Shown here piece by piece: positions 21,528-31,981 of a DNA stretch of 64,000 nt. The position numbers were made by a program, and so were the translations under genes. Within the stretch, counting starts at the first letter, position 1. Every line of letters starts with the position of its first letter. This DNA is from Mytilinidion resinicola (taxonomy: Eukaryota; Ascomycota; Dothideomycetes; Mytilinidiales; Mytilinidiaceae): the NCBI RefSeq assembly GCF_010093595.1, contig NW_022985437.1, forward strand, positions 3,073,550-3,137,549, read 5' to 3'. Below the pieces are notes generated by a model that made no database searches, was not told where the DNA came from, and saw nothing but the letters and a program-made list of their open reading frames with translations.

Positions 21528-22560
21528 CTAGCAGTTGTTCATGCTCCCCCTCATCATCAAGAGGAGAGAGTTTGCTGGAGGCGACACACGAGCCGAAACC
21601 GAAACAGGAAACATATCAGATCGGGATGCAATGAAAAGCCAGTCGACTTCGCCGTCAAAGTACTCCACGAAGGCTCCCAGTTTCCAGGCATCCGGCGTCC
21701 GTTTTCCCATTGCCCATGTAACCGGCGTCGGGGCTTGGTAAAGTCTCGCCGTCGAAGCTGAAGTCGTAGACCATAAGCGGAACCAGTCTACGTAGAGTCC
21801 CACAACCTCGGATTCCATTCCTCGAAGATACCAGTAGTCCGGGGTTCTCATGACACTTAAACCGTATCGACTTGCGAATGCATCCCGCGATTCTTGAACG
21901 AGAGATTGGATATTGGCGGTATCTTCTTCATGGCCGAACTGCCGAGCTCGTCACCGTCGTAATTGACTTAATTGGAGCCACCACCCTCACTGCCATTGTC
22001 GATAGTATGATACCATGTGTCTCGTACGACTCTTGGCTTGAGAAAAGTGCTTGCTGCCTTCAATTGATCTCTTCTTCCAGAGCGAAGTGGTCTCCATCGG
22101 AATCTGGGATACAGTTTTCGTCGAAGCCTCCCTGCGTTCTGATTATCACCAATCCCATGAAACTGTACGAATTCGCGTCCAAGATCTTGCTCTACTTCAT
22201 GCTTGCCATTAGCTCCTAAACGTTTACTCAGGTTCTTTGTCGAACTCTAGCCATGCTTCATAGTAATCCTTACAAAGGAAGCTTGTTCCTGCTTGTGAAG
22301 GGGACATGCTTGCAGAAGTTACTCTTTATGAAGGTGAAACTGGCGTCCTGGGAATGCGGAGCCTAGTTCTCGCGGAAGCCCTTGCCCATGTTGAAACTAC
22401 CTTCGTGCTCTACTGGGCCTGCATACAGAACATGTCCAATCCCATGAAGGTGTGTAGGTTTACCTTTTCGGCTGCCAGCATCTCGCAAGCCACGGTTTCG
22501 TACAGCTGTACAAATCACCCAAGCTCTATCTAGATGTTGTCTTGGCCAGTGGCGAATGGG
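21528..22560 (-). pseudogene. Relic coding region, unknown family
   Basis: Minus-strand segments with coding bias, interrupted by stops and frame changes: GIGHVLYAGPVEHEGSFNMG and KGFREN (about 22370-22450), SFMGLVIIRTQGGFDENCIP and DSDGDHFALEEEIN (about 22060-22170), VYDFSFDGETLPSPDAGYMG (about 21700-21775) and FVEYFDGEVDWLFIASR (about 21620-21670). The repeated V/F-x-Y/F-D-G-E pattern hints at one protein. The plus strand also has an open frame from 21878, but without comparable bias. No family recognised. Confidence 0.3.
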
Positions 22561-23005
22561 CGACAGATTCCGGGCATGGTATCAAAAGAATGCTCGTGGC
22601 GTCCCCGAAGCACGTTGCAGGAGTCTAATCAAGACCGGCACGCAGGTCTCTACCACGCTTTGGGCCTGTGGCTATTGAGCACCATCTTGAGCACCATCTT
22701 GAGCATGCCTTCCTTGCTGAAGTCGGTCTTCGCAATAGCCCTGACTTCATTCAGGCTTTCGACCAAAACGGACAGTTCAGAAGCGAAAGGGCCGGGAGCC
22801 GTAAGGCTTGCCCCTCACTCCCTCAAATCCTGCACATCCACACCAATTACATCCACGAGCACTTAGGCATAAGCGAAGACTTTCTCCTGAGTCTTCGCCT
22901 GTTTCTCCTAATTGTCCTAGCGATCCTCAAATACTTTGCCAGGTATGACATGTGCCTCTGCATTGCGACCTCCCTCAGCAAGAAGCGTCTTTTGGTTCCC
23001 TCATA
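22561..23005. other. Probable continuation of relic DNA, no clear frame
   Basis: Contains the short direct repeat AGCACCATCTTG x2 at about 22676-22700. No supported gene. Confidence 0.3.
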
Positions 23006-23401
23006 CTATGTCTTCGTAACGTGAGATTTCGAATCGGAACGTGCCAGGGCAGTTCTCCGCGTTCTCTCTGTCCATAATGGCCGGATCCTCGCAAATCCAA
23101 CAATACAGCCCACCATCCTGAACAGCTGCCCGAAGAAGTGCTCCACGGCCGCCTTCGCTTCCACCACCCCAGGGAATTCGACCCAGAGATCGCCCACTGC
23201 GTTCAAGTACTGCAGAGTTGGGATTTTCTCCGACTTGCCCGTTATCAGGCGGAGCCGATGCTCCAGGTCCGCAGGGCCGAAGTGATCTGGGGCACTCCGC
23301 AATGCGCATGAATGATGTCCACCCCTTGCGCATGAACCGTATCCATCCCTTGCGCATGAACCATGTCCATCCCTTGCTCTCAACACTCTACTGCCTTTCA
23401 C
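23006..23401 (-). pseudogene. Relic coding region with 24-bp tandem repeats
   Basis: One minus-strand frame reads DHFGPADLEHRLRLITGKSE and LNAVGDLWVEFPGVVEAKAA, then the sense moves to another frame: GGLYCWICEDPAIMDRENAE and CPGTFRFEISRYEDIV, ending at 23001-23006. At the 5' side three 24-bp repeats (23304-23375, GCGCATGAAYSRTRTCCAYCCCTT) encode MRKGW-type repeats in one frame. A decayed gene; product unknown. Confidence 0.3.
23304..23375. repeat. 24-bp tandem repeat, three units
   Basis: Units at 23304-23327, 23328-23351 and 23352-23375, each beginning GCGCATGAA and ending CCCTT. Confidence 0.85.
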
Positions 23402-23931
23402 GGCTCTTGATTAGGCTCACGGTGAGACGTCGGTTCGGTCATCGTCACGGTAGGATTGGGTGTCGCGAGGTTGCTTCTATTCGCAGAGCGATCGGCATCG
23501 AGAAGCAGACCAGAATGACAATTTCGAGTTGTGTCGTTCTCCATTGGAAGGACTAGGTGCTGCGAATCGATAGGCGTCTGAAGAATGTATCAACATAGGT
23601 GTTGGTTTGAGGTCCAGAGAACACTTTTGCATTCGCCACGCTGAAACCTGGGACCCATGCCGATCATCTATCCAGTCATTAGAAAACTGACAGATGAATG
23701 ACACTTAGTTTTCTTCCGACCAAGTCGATGACCTGGCTTCGACTTCTCCTCCTCTGGTTCCAACTTATCCTCCGAAGCTGGCTTGCTCTGCTTGTTCTTC
23801 TTCCTGAGCGTGTAGCCCATCCCGCACCTTCTTCGTCCTCGTAACGCGCCTCCCCCGATCCTGCCGCGTCTCTATCATGTACTTCTTCTAACCTACAACC
23901 TCTTCCTTCTATTCAGTTCATCAATGATGAC
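23402..23931. other. No gene seen
   Basis: Short frames only, between two relic regions. Confidence 0.35.
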
Positions 23932-25957
23932 TTAGAGCCTCGCCTCATCCTCCCATAGCTCCGCAAACATGATGAGCTGGTATATTCGCGCTATATCCCC
24001 AATTTGATAGATCGGTGAGGCACCTCGCTGTCGCAGCCTGAGTTCCATCGGCGGTACATGACTGCTAGTTGAGACGAGCAGGGAGCTAGTCTGCGATTTG
24101 ACGTAGGTGCAAGGCTCGAACAAAGGTGGAATACTCCTCATGTATGTGTTTGCGGTATGTTCGATGGATCGCTCAACGATGGCATAGTGTTTGCCAAAAC
24201 AAGTGTTGGCATTGCAGCGGCAGCTGGTTAGTTGAAGTCCCGCGTGAAGATGAACTCGTTTTTTGACTAGAGGATTGAAGCCTATCCCAGACGCCTCTTG
24301 GAGTTTCGTAAGACGACCAATAGGTGTGCAGCGGGCGCGTCGACGGACAAGAGATCTGCCATCCCGAAATCCGTCTTCCAATGCCCCTCATACCGCATAT
24401 CCAGCATCCTCAGTCGTTTGTCCACTGCCTACATACTGATTGGCGCGTCGATATCCGGGAACTTGACACGCAGCGCCTGCGCAATGTCGCCAAGCTGCTC
24501 GTTCCCAATCACAAGCGTCGATTCGTTGCGGCGAGCTGAATCCCGGATGCTGGAACTCTCAGGTCAGAATGCGGCTCCAGGAATATCAGATCATGCAAAC
24601 TTACATAGAAGGCTCCTCAACAGGCAATCTAGCTCGGTGAAGACCATCCAAGGACCTCGGGGGAGCTCAAACAACGTCCGGTATCCGGTTTGGACGAGGT
24701 GGCAGACCCGGAGCTTGACATGTTGAATGGAATGGGATATTCCACCTAGAAAGATGCCTCGGTCAGGCTGGTTGCCGCGTCGATCAGGACGATGTACCAC
24801 TGTACGTTCCATTAGCGATAGTCAATTGGGTGATCTGGGTAGAAGGGTGGCTAGAAGGGATTTTTATGTAGGTGCTGATAGAAGAATGAGACTTACATCC
24901 ACGAGAGCCTTCTGCGGGTCCTGAACTCTGTCGTACGCAATTGACAGGACTTGGAACGGGCCGCGCCGCCAATGGGGGGTATATTGGTATCCAAGTCCAG
25001 ACACCATACAACACCGGAAACGATCGCAAGGTGAGCTTGCTGGGCGTACGAGAAGTCGCCGCAAGCGCACGTGTGGCATGAGCTTGTTCTTTAGATCTGG
25101 GGACAGTCGCGGCAGTTCTTCTACTAAGATCTCGACGAGTTGGCGGAGGGACGCAAAAGTGGCACCGGAAATGACAAGCTGCGAACATCCACCCGAGCTT
25201 TCTGTGGTCCTTGGACTCTGTCATATGCAATTGACAGGACTTGGAACGGATCGGCGCCGGCTAGGGGGTGCAAATTGATGCCAAGGTCTAAATCACCGAA
25301 CATCACCGCAAGCAGCCATGACACGGGTCTGCTGGGCGAGTGAGATGTCAGCGCAGCGCAAATGCGGCGTATGTTTGTTGTTTCGGCCTGAGACAAGTCG
25401 CAGCATTTTTCCTCGAAGAATTCGACGAGTTGGCGGGGGGGCGTAAAACTGGTACCGGAAATGACAAGCTGTGAAGTTCTACCTGAGTTTTCCGCGGGTC
25501 CTGCACCCTGTCATATGCAATTGACAGAACTTAAAGCGGAGCGGCGCAGGCGAGGCGATGCAGACTGATGCCACAATGATGTCGAAGTCCAAAACATCAT
25601 ACAATATCGCAATCGACCGCGAGATGAGCCTGCTGTGCGGACGAGGAGTCACCGCAAGCGTACGCCGTCTAGATCCTGTTTCCCAGGACGTGCGGCGTGA
25701 GCTTGTTGTGCGACAATGATTTCGACGAGTTGGCTGAAAGACGTAACACGGGTACCGCTAAAGATAAGGCGTGAACTGGGTAAATGGGTCGCTCGCAGAG
25801 GGGACAAGCGCAAGCAGTCGTTCCATACTAATGAATGCGCAGAAACCAAGACGAGCCGGATTTGCCGTGAAGAAGCTGTGTGGTATAGCGGAGATAAATC
25901 TGGAGGTGAGGTGAGGAGCTTTTTCACGGCTTCGGAACAGCCCCGGCTACACCACAA
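23932..25957 (-). pseudogene. Large decayed gene with an internal 290-bp triplication
   Basis: Minus strand, from the 5' side: KLLTSPPDLSPLYHTASSRQ and SRLIFSGTRVTSFSQLVEII (unit 3), SQLVISGTSF..RQLVEFFEEK and PFQVLSIAYDRVQGPQKARV (unit 2), and the same pair in unit 1 (DRVQDPQKALVD). A good intron follows (24800-24896, GTAAGT..GCTAATGGAACGTACAG), then WYIVLIDAATSLTEASF and a TAG at 24746. In the next frames come GYRTLFELPRGPWMVFTELD, ARRNESTLVIGNEQLGDIAQ, MRYEGHWKTDFGMADLLSVD with an internal TAG, and YQLIMFAELWEDEARL to the stop at 23932. Each unit is open in one frame, but 290 is not a multiple of three, so neighbouring units are out of phase. Family unknown. Confidence 0.4.
24895..25774. 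repeat. Three tandem ~290-bp units inside a gene relic
   Basis: Units at 24895-25184, 25185-25474 and 25475-25774. The core ATRCAATTGACAG recurs at exactly 290-bp spacing (24938, 25228, 25518), and each unit ends in GG(T/C)ACCG..AWGAYAAGS. Divergence is about 25-35%, so the duplication is old. Confidence 0.85.
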
Positions 25958-27833
25958 CCTCTAACTCCTTTTGGTCCAATAACGCGAGCTTTTGTCCTTC
26001 ATGCATGAAATGGGTGGGTTGCATATATTTATATCGTTAGGGATGTATATCACATACTCACAAATCATGTTCAATGGCGGAGAACTGCTATCAAAATTCC
26101 TCGCATAAGTATTTGTACATACAGTTAAGCTATGCTGAGGGTAGCCACTGTAGCTTTGTATCAACTTCAGCCATGCAGTCCAAACTCTCCTAACGAACAA
26201 ATGAACCTATCCAGTTTCCGGAATGCCGTTGGGAACAAGACCAAAATTGCAAAAACAGAAGTGCTCACACCGTTGCTTCGTTGAGCAGCTTCTGCTTGAT
26301 AGGAATCCCAACTGTGCTAGTCAACTTGCCGGTATATCAGTCGCGCAGTGTGGCAGAGGGAATACTGTAGAAGCTCGGAGGTTGCGGTGTGAAGCCGATA
26401 CGAAATGTAGAGGAGGTGTGGAGAGCGAGGCCGAAGGTATCACTCAGTACTCCCATGCCCTGCCGACATCTAGTATACTTGTGGGCACAACCTCTAAACC
26501 CGTTCAAGAGACAACATCCGATGAGAATCACTCACTATGAAGTATATTAGTACATGTTCTTGTCATTAATTAACAAAGGCACTCACCTTCGGTCAGGCTC
26601 GGATTTCGCGTATCTCTTCCTAGCCTGCATGTGCTTTGACAGCTCTTGTACCCAGCGTTCGGTGAAGAAGAAGGTTGAAAGCCTTCCTGAACATCTTGCG
26701 TATATGAGATCCAATTTCTATCGCATATCCTTGGTTTCTTGTATCGTGCCAGCAGAACGCCAAAGAACGTTTCTGACGGTTGTATAACGGTCTAAAAAAT
26801 ATATGGAGGTCCAGGTTCATGATGCCGTTCGGAAAAAAAAACTTGAGGGGCCTGTATTACATGCTTGCGTAAGAGGAACGCGAAATGGACTGATTGCTCA
26901 AGCCTTTTTTCGAATATGTTTGTCACATTGGAGCACATCTCACATGATCTCAATAAATATAAAATTGGCTCAAATGACCCTTTTGTTGCTATTGGATGTA
27001 GACACATTCTGTGGATATCGAAACGAGTATCCGAATACTTCTTTCATTCTACCCCTTTCAGGTCAACCTTGGACCCCCTGAATCGGAGCCATCAGCTTTA
27101 CTCAACCGCTACATCCCCTCAACAGCCCAACATAGCCTACCAAGGTACTCTTCACATCAGCTCAGACGCGGTCCCAGCCTATCTGTAATCCTGGAATATC
27201 TGCTCCATGAGGTACTTGCGATGCCCCGGAGGAAAACATAGCCTTTCCCCCAATCTAGCTGGCCTCGCTCCCCTGAAACTCTCCTTCGTCAAGCCCAACG
27301 GGTGCGCTACTCAAGCCCCAAAGTATGCTTCCCTTTGAAACCTCTCAAAACGTTATGTATCCAAATTTCTTTCATTTTCCAGGAAGTCCTCTGCAGAATC
27401 ATGGGGGTTACGCTCCAACTGAACCACGACCGTCGCTGTGACTGTCGTTCTCCCCAGCTTGCACTGAGGAATCGTCCAGATGAGGGACGAATGTTAAGCC
27501 ATTTTGTGATCGGCAAAGCAAGCCTGGCGCTCGGGTGGACCGCCGCAGGGTGCCGGAATGGCGAGGATTTTGATGCCCGCTTCCTCGACTCATTCTCAGA
27601 TTGTCTACCAGGTGGATAGGTTGGAATTGCAGCAGTCCGGAGCCTCGACGTATTCTGGGCATCTGTGGAGGGCATGATCCGCATTAGAGAGGAAAACGTG
27701 CATCCAACTGATATCGGCAAGCTGGAGGTGCTCTGCGGGGCCCAGTTTTCGACGTCCGATGGGTTTCATGGTGCCTTCCGTATAATATAGCTCCATATTG
27801 TGCCGACGGCGTCGAAATTCAATGATAAGGACG
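25958..27833. other. AT-richer stretch without a confident gene
   Basis: From 25958 to about 27200 frames are short and non-homologous. Between 27307 and 27833 the minus strand carries Ser/Arg-rich frames (for example TRAPGLLCRSQNGLTFVPHL) that may be a 3' extension of the gene at 27834-28390, but no splice path was convincing. Confidence 0.4.
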
Positions 27834-28390
27834 CTACCTCGTGTAGCTGAGGGGAAGATTCGATCCCCATCTGAGAAGGGAATGGTCATCTTCAATAAAT
27901 CTTCCAACGATATCGTCCCAGGTCTCTGCCGCGACATGGCTGACCTGAAGCCCGCTAGCTTCCGCAGTCTCGACGCTATCGCCCGCAAACCGTGTACGCC
28001 AGCCGACGAGCTTGGCTTTACGGACAGGGAGTGGTATATAGGGAGTGGCTTACGCAATCCTGTTGGCATCTGGTGCCTCGAAGGCGGTCCATGAGTCGAC
28101 ACTACCGGCGGCGATATGGGTGCCGTGTTCGTCAACGGCGGCTTCGATGGAGAAGTGGACGGCGTCGTCAATATGCGGGGCATGGCTTCGTCGCTGGAAT
28201 GCATATGATGGTCTTCCTGCTCTTGGTTCTCGAAGAAGATTTACTAAGATGTTGTTAGCTCAATCTGCGTGCCATTGCGGGTACGACACTTACCTGATTG
28301 TGTTCGTCGAAGCTGCCGTGCCTCTCGCCGCCACGCTGGCCTCAAAGGGAGCCGAAAAGATTGGACTGCTCCCATGTTGTGACCGCTCAT
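27834..28390 (-). CDS. Spliced protein of unknown function (142 aa)
   Basis: Exons 28390-28294, 28243-28054 and 27975-27834 give 142 residues. Intron 1 is 50 nt with GTAAGT and GAGCTAACAACATCTTAG. Intron 2 is 78 nt, GTAAGC to GATAG, without a good branch box; it is chosen because it keeps two strongly biased segments in frame: DDAVHFSIEAAVDEHGTHIA with GSVDSWTAFEAPDANRI, and VSHVAAETWDDIVGRFIEDD. The N terminus (about 50 residues) is very rich in Arg (RRTQSVNLLREPRAGRPSYA), like a targeting or nucleic-acid-binding segment; the rest is acidic. A different acceptor near 27950 would open a longer alternative C terminus (SLEDLLKMTIPFSDGDRIF). No family recognised. Confidence 0.5.
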
Positions 28391-28618
28391 CTTTCCACTT
28401 GATCTGTCTGTCTTGACCTAGCTGAGGCCGTAGGGGTGAGCCGACAGCTACAGGCTCGGCCTGATATCGAGCTGGAGACTTAGAGGAGAGGTACGAAGAT
28501 GAGGGCGATACCGCGAGGCTCCGAAGAAACTGGCAGGGTCTCAGATCTGGGCATAGCAGCTGGAGGGAGGATGCCAGTGGCGGTGAATTGGCGTCCCATT
28601 CACAGATCCTAGCCGTCA

Positions 28619-28885
28619 ATGCAACTCACAACGCATTGCTACTCCCTCAAAGATTCAAGAAAGGGATCTTCAGCTACGCACCCTGCAAAGAAGCCCTCGG
28701 TCGCGCTCAACTCCTCCACCGCGACGCGACAGCGAGGTCTGGCGATGACAACAATCACAGAGCGAGGCCGAGCAGCGGTGAATTCACAGAACTTCAACAG
28801 TCACAAAGCAAGGCAGGAGATCGAGAGAAGCAAAGACACATTCATTGATATCACGAAGCAAACTTTGAACGAAGTAAATGTATGA
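28619..28885 (+). CDS. Short basic ORF (88 aa), doubtful
   Basis: ATG 28619 to TGA 28885. Lys/Arg/Thr-rich with a helical C-terminal half (QEIERSKDTFIDITKQTLNE). The corresponding DNA near 30700-30890 is similar but not open, so this may be a duplicated leader region instead of a gene. Confidence 0.25.
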   Translation: MQLTTHCYSLKDSRKGSSATHPAKKPSVALNSSTATRQRGLAMTTITERGRAAVNSQNFNSHKARQEIERSKDTFIDITKQTLNEVNV

Positions 28886-29292
28886 ATGAACTGTTTTCGC
28901 CCAGCGTGTCATAGGGTAAAGCCACGAGCGAGTATTACAGCGGATTCATATGGGCAGCCTTGTCTCCTCGCCGAAGCGAATGCCACGCGCCAACTTGATC
29001 TCCTCCATAAGTAGATAGATGAGAAAGAATAAACTTCCAGCCACCCGCTGTTTATCCCTGCAAGGGAGTTGGATGCTGAAGAAAGAAGACGGCAGCTCGG
29101 AGGGCGCGGGCAGATATTTATTGCGGCCGGCAAGAGAGCTAGGCCTGTTTGAGTTAGTGTGTTTATCACATGCTACCACTTCACTTCTCGACACTCGCCG
29201 CATTCTCAGGCCGGTCGCCAAGCCAAAGCCACTGCGACTTGTACCAAATCACATCCTACAGAATCCAGTCTTTCAAACTATCAGCAGCAGCA
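28886..29292. other. Upstream region of Y3, duplicated at 30900-31100
   Basis: Shares with 30880-31010 the series AAATGTATGA, GATCTCCTC, (A/G)AAAAGAAT(A/G)AA. This suggests that the leader DNA of family Y genes was copied together with the genes. Confidence 0.35.
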
Positions 29293-30138
29293 ATGGCGCC
29301 CCCAGATCCAACCCCTGAGAGTCTGAGTGGAGACGCAATGCTCCAGGTAAACATCCTCCTAAATTCAGACTGTTTCATAGAATCTAGACTGACAGCACGG
29401 AAACAGAACTCTTCGAACTTTTCTGCCTCCGAGTCCGCCGTCCGCCGCACTCTGGTTGAGACATGGCACCACGTCGTCGAGTACGCCGACGAATCGAAGG
29501 AGCCCGTCTTCCTCAGCTACGAGCTGTCTAGCTATGGGGTCTCCCGAAAGAGCTCCATTGATGACGAGACCCGCTCCCACGTGAAGACCCTCCTCTCTCT
29601 CCGCCAAGTCGAGCACTTCCTGGGTGACATGGCAGACGGCGTCCTCCTCAACGGCCGCCCGTACTTCTTCGCCGACCTCAATCAGCTGGCCTGGTTCTAC
29701 GCCGACTGCGTACCCGGACGCTAAAATCAGCTTTGGGACATCAACATGCGCGCCGTGTACTACTCCACCTCGACCGCCACCGCGAACGACAAGGCTCCCG
29801 AGGAGATATGGGCCATGATTGAGGCCGCCGCCCCTCATTCTCTCACACTTCTCCCCATCTATCAACCCCTCGACACACTCTTTGGCCGCGCGTACTAGGA
29901 ACAAGACCGGATGTTGGCGGATATCCCTGTCAGTCTGCTGGGGCTGAAGGTGGGTGGCGAGTACGTGGTGCGCTACCACATGGAGGAGAACCTGGAGATC
30001 TTGGGCGTGAGCGACCGGGAGAAGGCTTTTGCCCCCGTTATGAACAAGCGATTCGAGCAGCTTCGGTGCGAGAAGCTGGGGCTAGGTGGCGGTTTGGTTT
30101 CGTGGCGTGGAATGGGTCTCTCTGACACCCCAGTTTAG
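29293..30138 (+). pseudogene. Family Y member Y3, one frame with two internal stop codons
   Basis: ATG 29293, exon 1 of 18 codons (MAPPDPTPESLSGD...), intron 29347-29406 (GTAAAC..GACTGACAGCACGGAAACAG, 60 nt), then a single frame of 244 codons to TAG 30136-30138. The frame is interrupted only by TAA at 29722-29724 and TAG at 29896-29898, with no indels. Before the first stop: KTLLSLRQVEHFLGDMADGV and NGRPYFFADL, matching Y4 and Y5. After it: EEIWAMIEAAAPHSLTLLP and ADIPVSLLGLKVGGEYVVRY, the family signature. If both stops were read through or edited the product would be 261 residues, as long as intact Y5. Third positions remain strongly C/G-ending throughout, so inactivation is recent. Confidence 0.7.
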
Positions 30139-31106
30139 CGGCGGCGGACGTACGTATCTAGGGGAGGACGCTTTGGCAGAAACAAAAGCGTTGTAGCCGG
30201 TGAGGAGATGAACTCCTGCGGGTGCGGTGGGACTATAGGCCTGACGAGTGGAAGTCTTCATGGTGCTTCTTCATAAATGCCTTTCTCTGTATACTAGGCT
30301 TTGAGTAGAGGACGACGTGCTTGCCATTCTTCAAGCGTAGTTCAGCAAAACTGCCCTGCCACTCAACAAGATCCCACTCGTGTTACTCTGAGCCATAGCT
30401 GATGTACGTAATAAACACACTCTCTGAGTGCCTGGTTTGCAAATGTTCTGTTTTTCCCTCAGACGTTCCGAATTGCCTTGATAGGAAGGCCTCGAAAAGC
30501 AGCTCCGTCAGAATGGCCACCTGCCCGCAGAGGACCGCCACCGCGTCTAAATATCTTCAGTATCCCCCACAGATAATGCCCGCAGCGCATGCATGAAACG
30601 CCTGCAGCGTCTTGTCGAGGCAGCTGAAGCTTGAGAGAATCCACACGCGCCTACGCCGCTCTCAACGCCTTGATGCAGCCTGGGGGAGACTGAATTGAAG
30701 CTTCATTTCGAGGCAGCTGAAGCCGGACAGAATCCACGCGCGTCCACGCCGCCATCAACACGCTCACGCAGCCTCACGGAGACGCGACAGTGAGGTCACA
30801 CATTATCTCCAGGCATGAAGCAAGAAGACACTCTTCATGGAGCACTCATTTGAAGTCACAAAAGCAAAGTGTCACAAGAAAAAATGTATGAGTCCTAAGG
30901 ACCTCTCGCGACATTGACTGTCGCGACCGGCCACTCAACTCAATCGATCTCCTCATCAAGCGACCAGTGGAAAAAGAATGAAACTCTCTAGTCCCACAGT
31001 TGGAGCGCCATAGTGAGTTAACAAACACTTGAGAGATTAGTGAAGAAGAGAAGAGGGACGGGGCGTGGCGGCGTTGATATACCCGGCGAGGTTGCCAAGC
31101 GGCTTG
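30139..31106. other. No gene; duplicated leader-like DNA
   Basis: Repeated GTCGAGGCAGCTGAAGCYKGAGAGAATCCACRCGCG-like blocks occur at 30615-30650 and 30695-30740. No supported ORF. Confidence 0.4.
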
Positions 31107-31215
31107 GCAATGGCCACCGCGGATCACCAGGGCAACTTCGAATCCCACGGCATGTCCCTCGCGTATCGAAAATTCTAGGGCGGAGGTTGTCCTGGTGATC
31201 CTCGGTGGCCATTGC
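31107..31215. repeat. 109-bp inverted repeat (foldback)
   Basis: Arms 31107-31135 and 31187-31215 match at 27 of 29 positions (GCAATGGCCACCGMGGATCACCAGGRCAA and complement) around 51 bases. The flanks show no clear target duplication. Could be a foldback MITE remnant or a strong RNA hairpin. Confidence 0.8.
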
Positions 31216-31696
31216 TAAGGAAACCAGCCTCCCTCGCATATATCAGGCCTTCGGGCCCCCTCTCTCTGCTCCTTACACCCACATGTAATGTGTATCCTCA
31301 TGCTTTGTCAGAGAGACTGGAGAAATCATGCCCTTTCTCACGGCAAGTTTTGTGAGGAGATCAAAGTGAGCAAGCATTACTTCCCCCTTGCGGTCGGTCT
31401 TCTCTCATGGCACGAGGGGAGTAAGCAAGCTCATATATTTTCTCCCGTGATGCTTTCTCTTTGATGTGATTTTTGCCCGGTTTGCTTCCCACATGATGCT
31501 CCTCGAGCCGTGTTCCTGACGTGCGCGGAGACGTAATCTTCGAGTCCTGCGGCTTAAGGCATCCACGCGTACTTGCGGCTGCATCACGTCTTTGCTGGCA
31601 GCGCGTCGCTAGCGCGTGTCAATGATTTTTGCACGCGTCTGGGAGCCTCAGGTGTCGATGCATCTTTCCCCGCGCACAAATGACGTGCTCTAAAGC
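31216..31696. other. No gene seen
   Basis: Includes TATATCAGGC at about 31239-31248, a TATA-like box with a CT-rich downstream segment, but no ORF follows. Confidence 0.4.
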
Positions 31697-31981
31697 ATGA
31701 CAGTAGGCGGACTCGAATATACTTCGGGGAGTAGACTGGCACGGTGCTTGCAGCGGATTGATTTCATCCAGGGATTTTACTCAAAAGTTCAACCCCAGTT
31801 GCTCTTTTTGAACTCAGGGAGCCTGTATTCGGCGGTCAACTTCAAAGTGGCAAAGGAACACAATCTGGATAGATATTCACAGCAGGTGGCATCAGTGGCC
31901 GGCCACGGACTCAGGTTGAGGTCAAGCAGTGTAGGTAGCTGCAGGAAAGCCATCCTACGATGCACGGCACAGTTCAAGTAA
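31697..31981 (+). pseudogene. Possible retropepsin-like fragment (94 aa), Asp replaced
   Basis: ATG 31697 to TAA 31981. The segment LLFLNSGSLYSAVNFKVAKE followed by an AGHGLRLRSSSVG stretch resembles the flap and active-site layout of retropepsins in fungal LTR retroelements (usual: hydrophobics-D-S/T-G-S/A, then a conserved A/G-x-G turn). The catalytic Asp would be Asn here (AAC), a G to A change. There is no adjoining reverse transcriptase. The resemblance is weak, and a chance ORF cannot be excluded. Confidence 0.25.
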
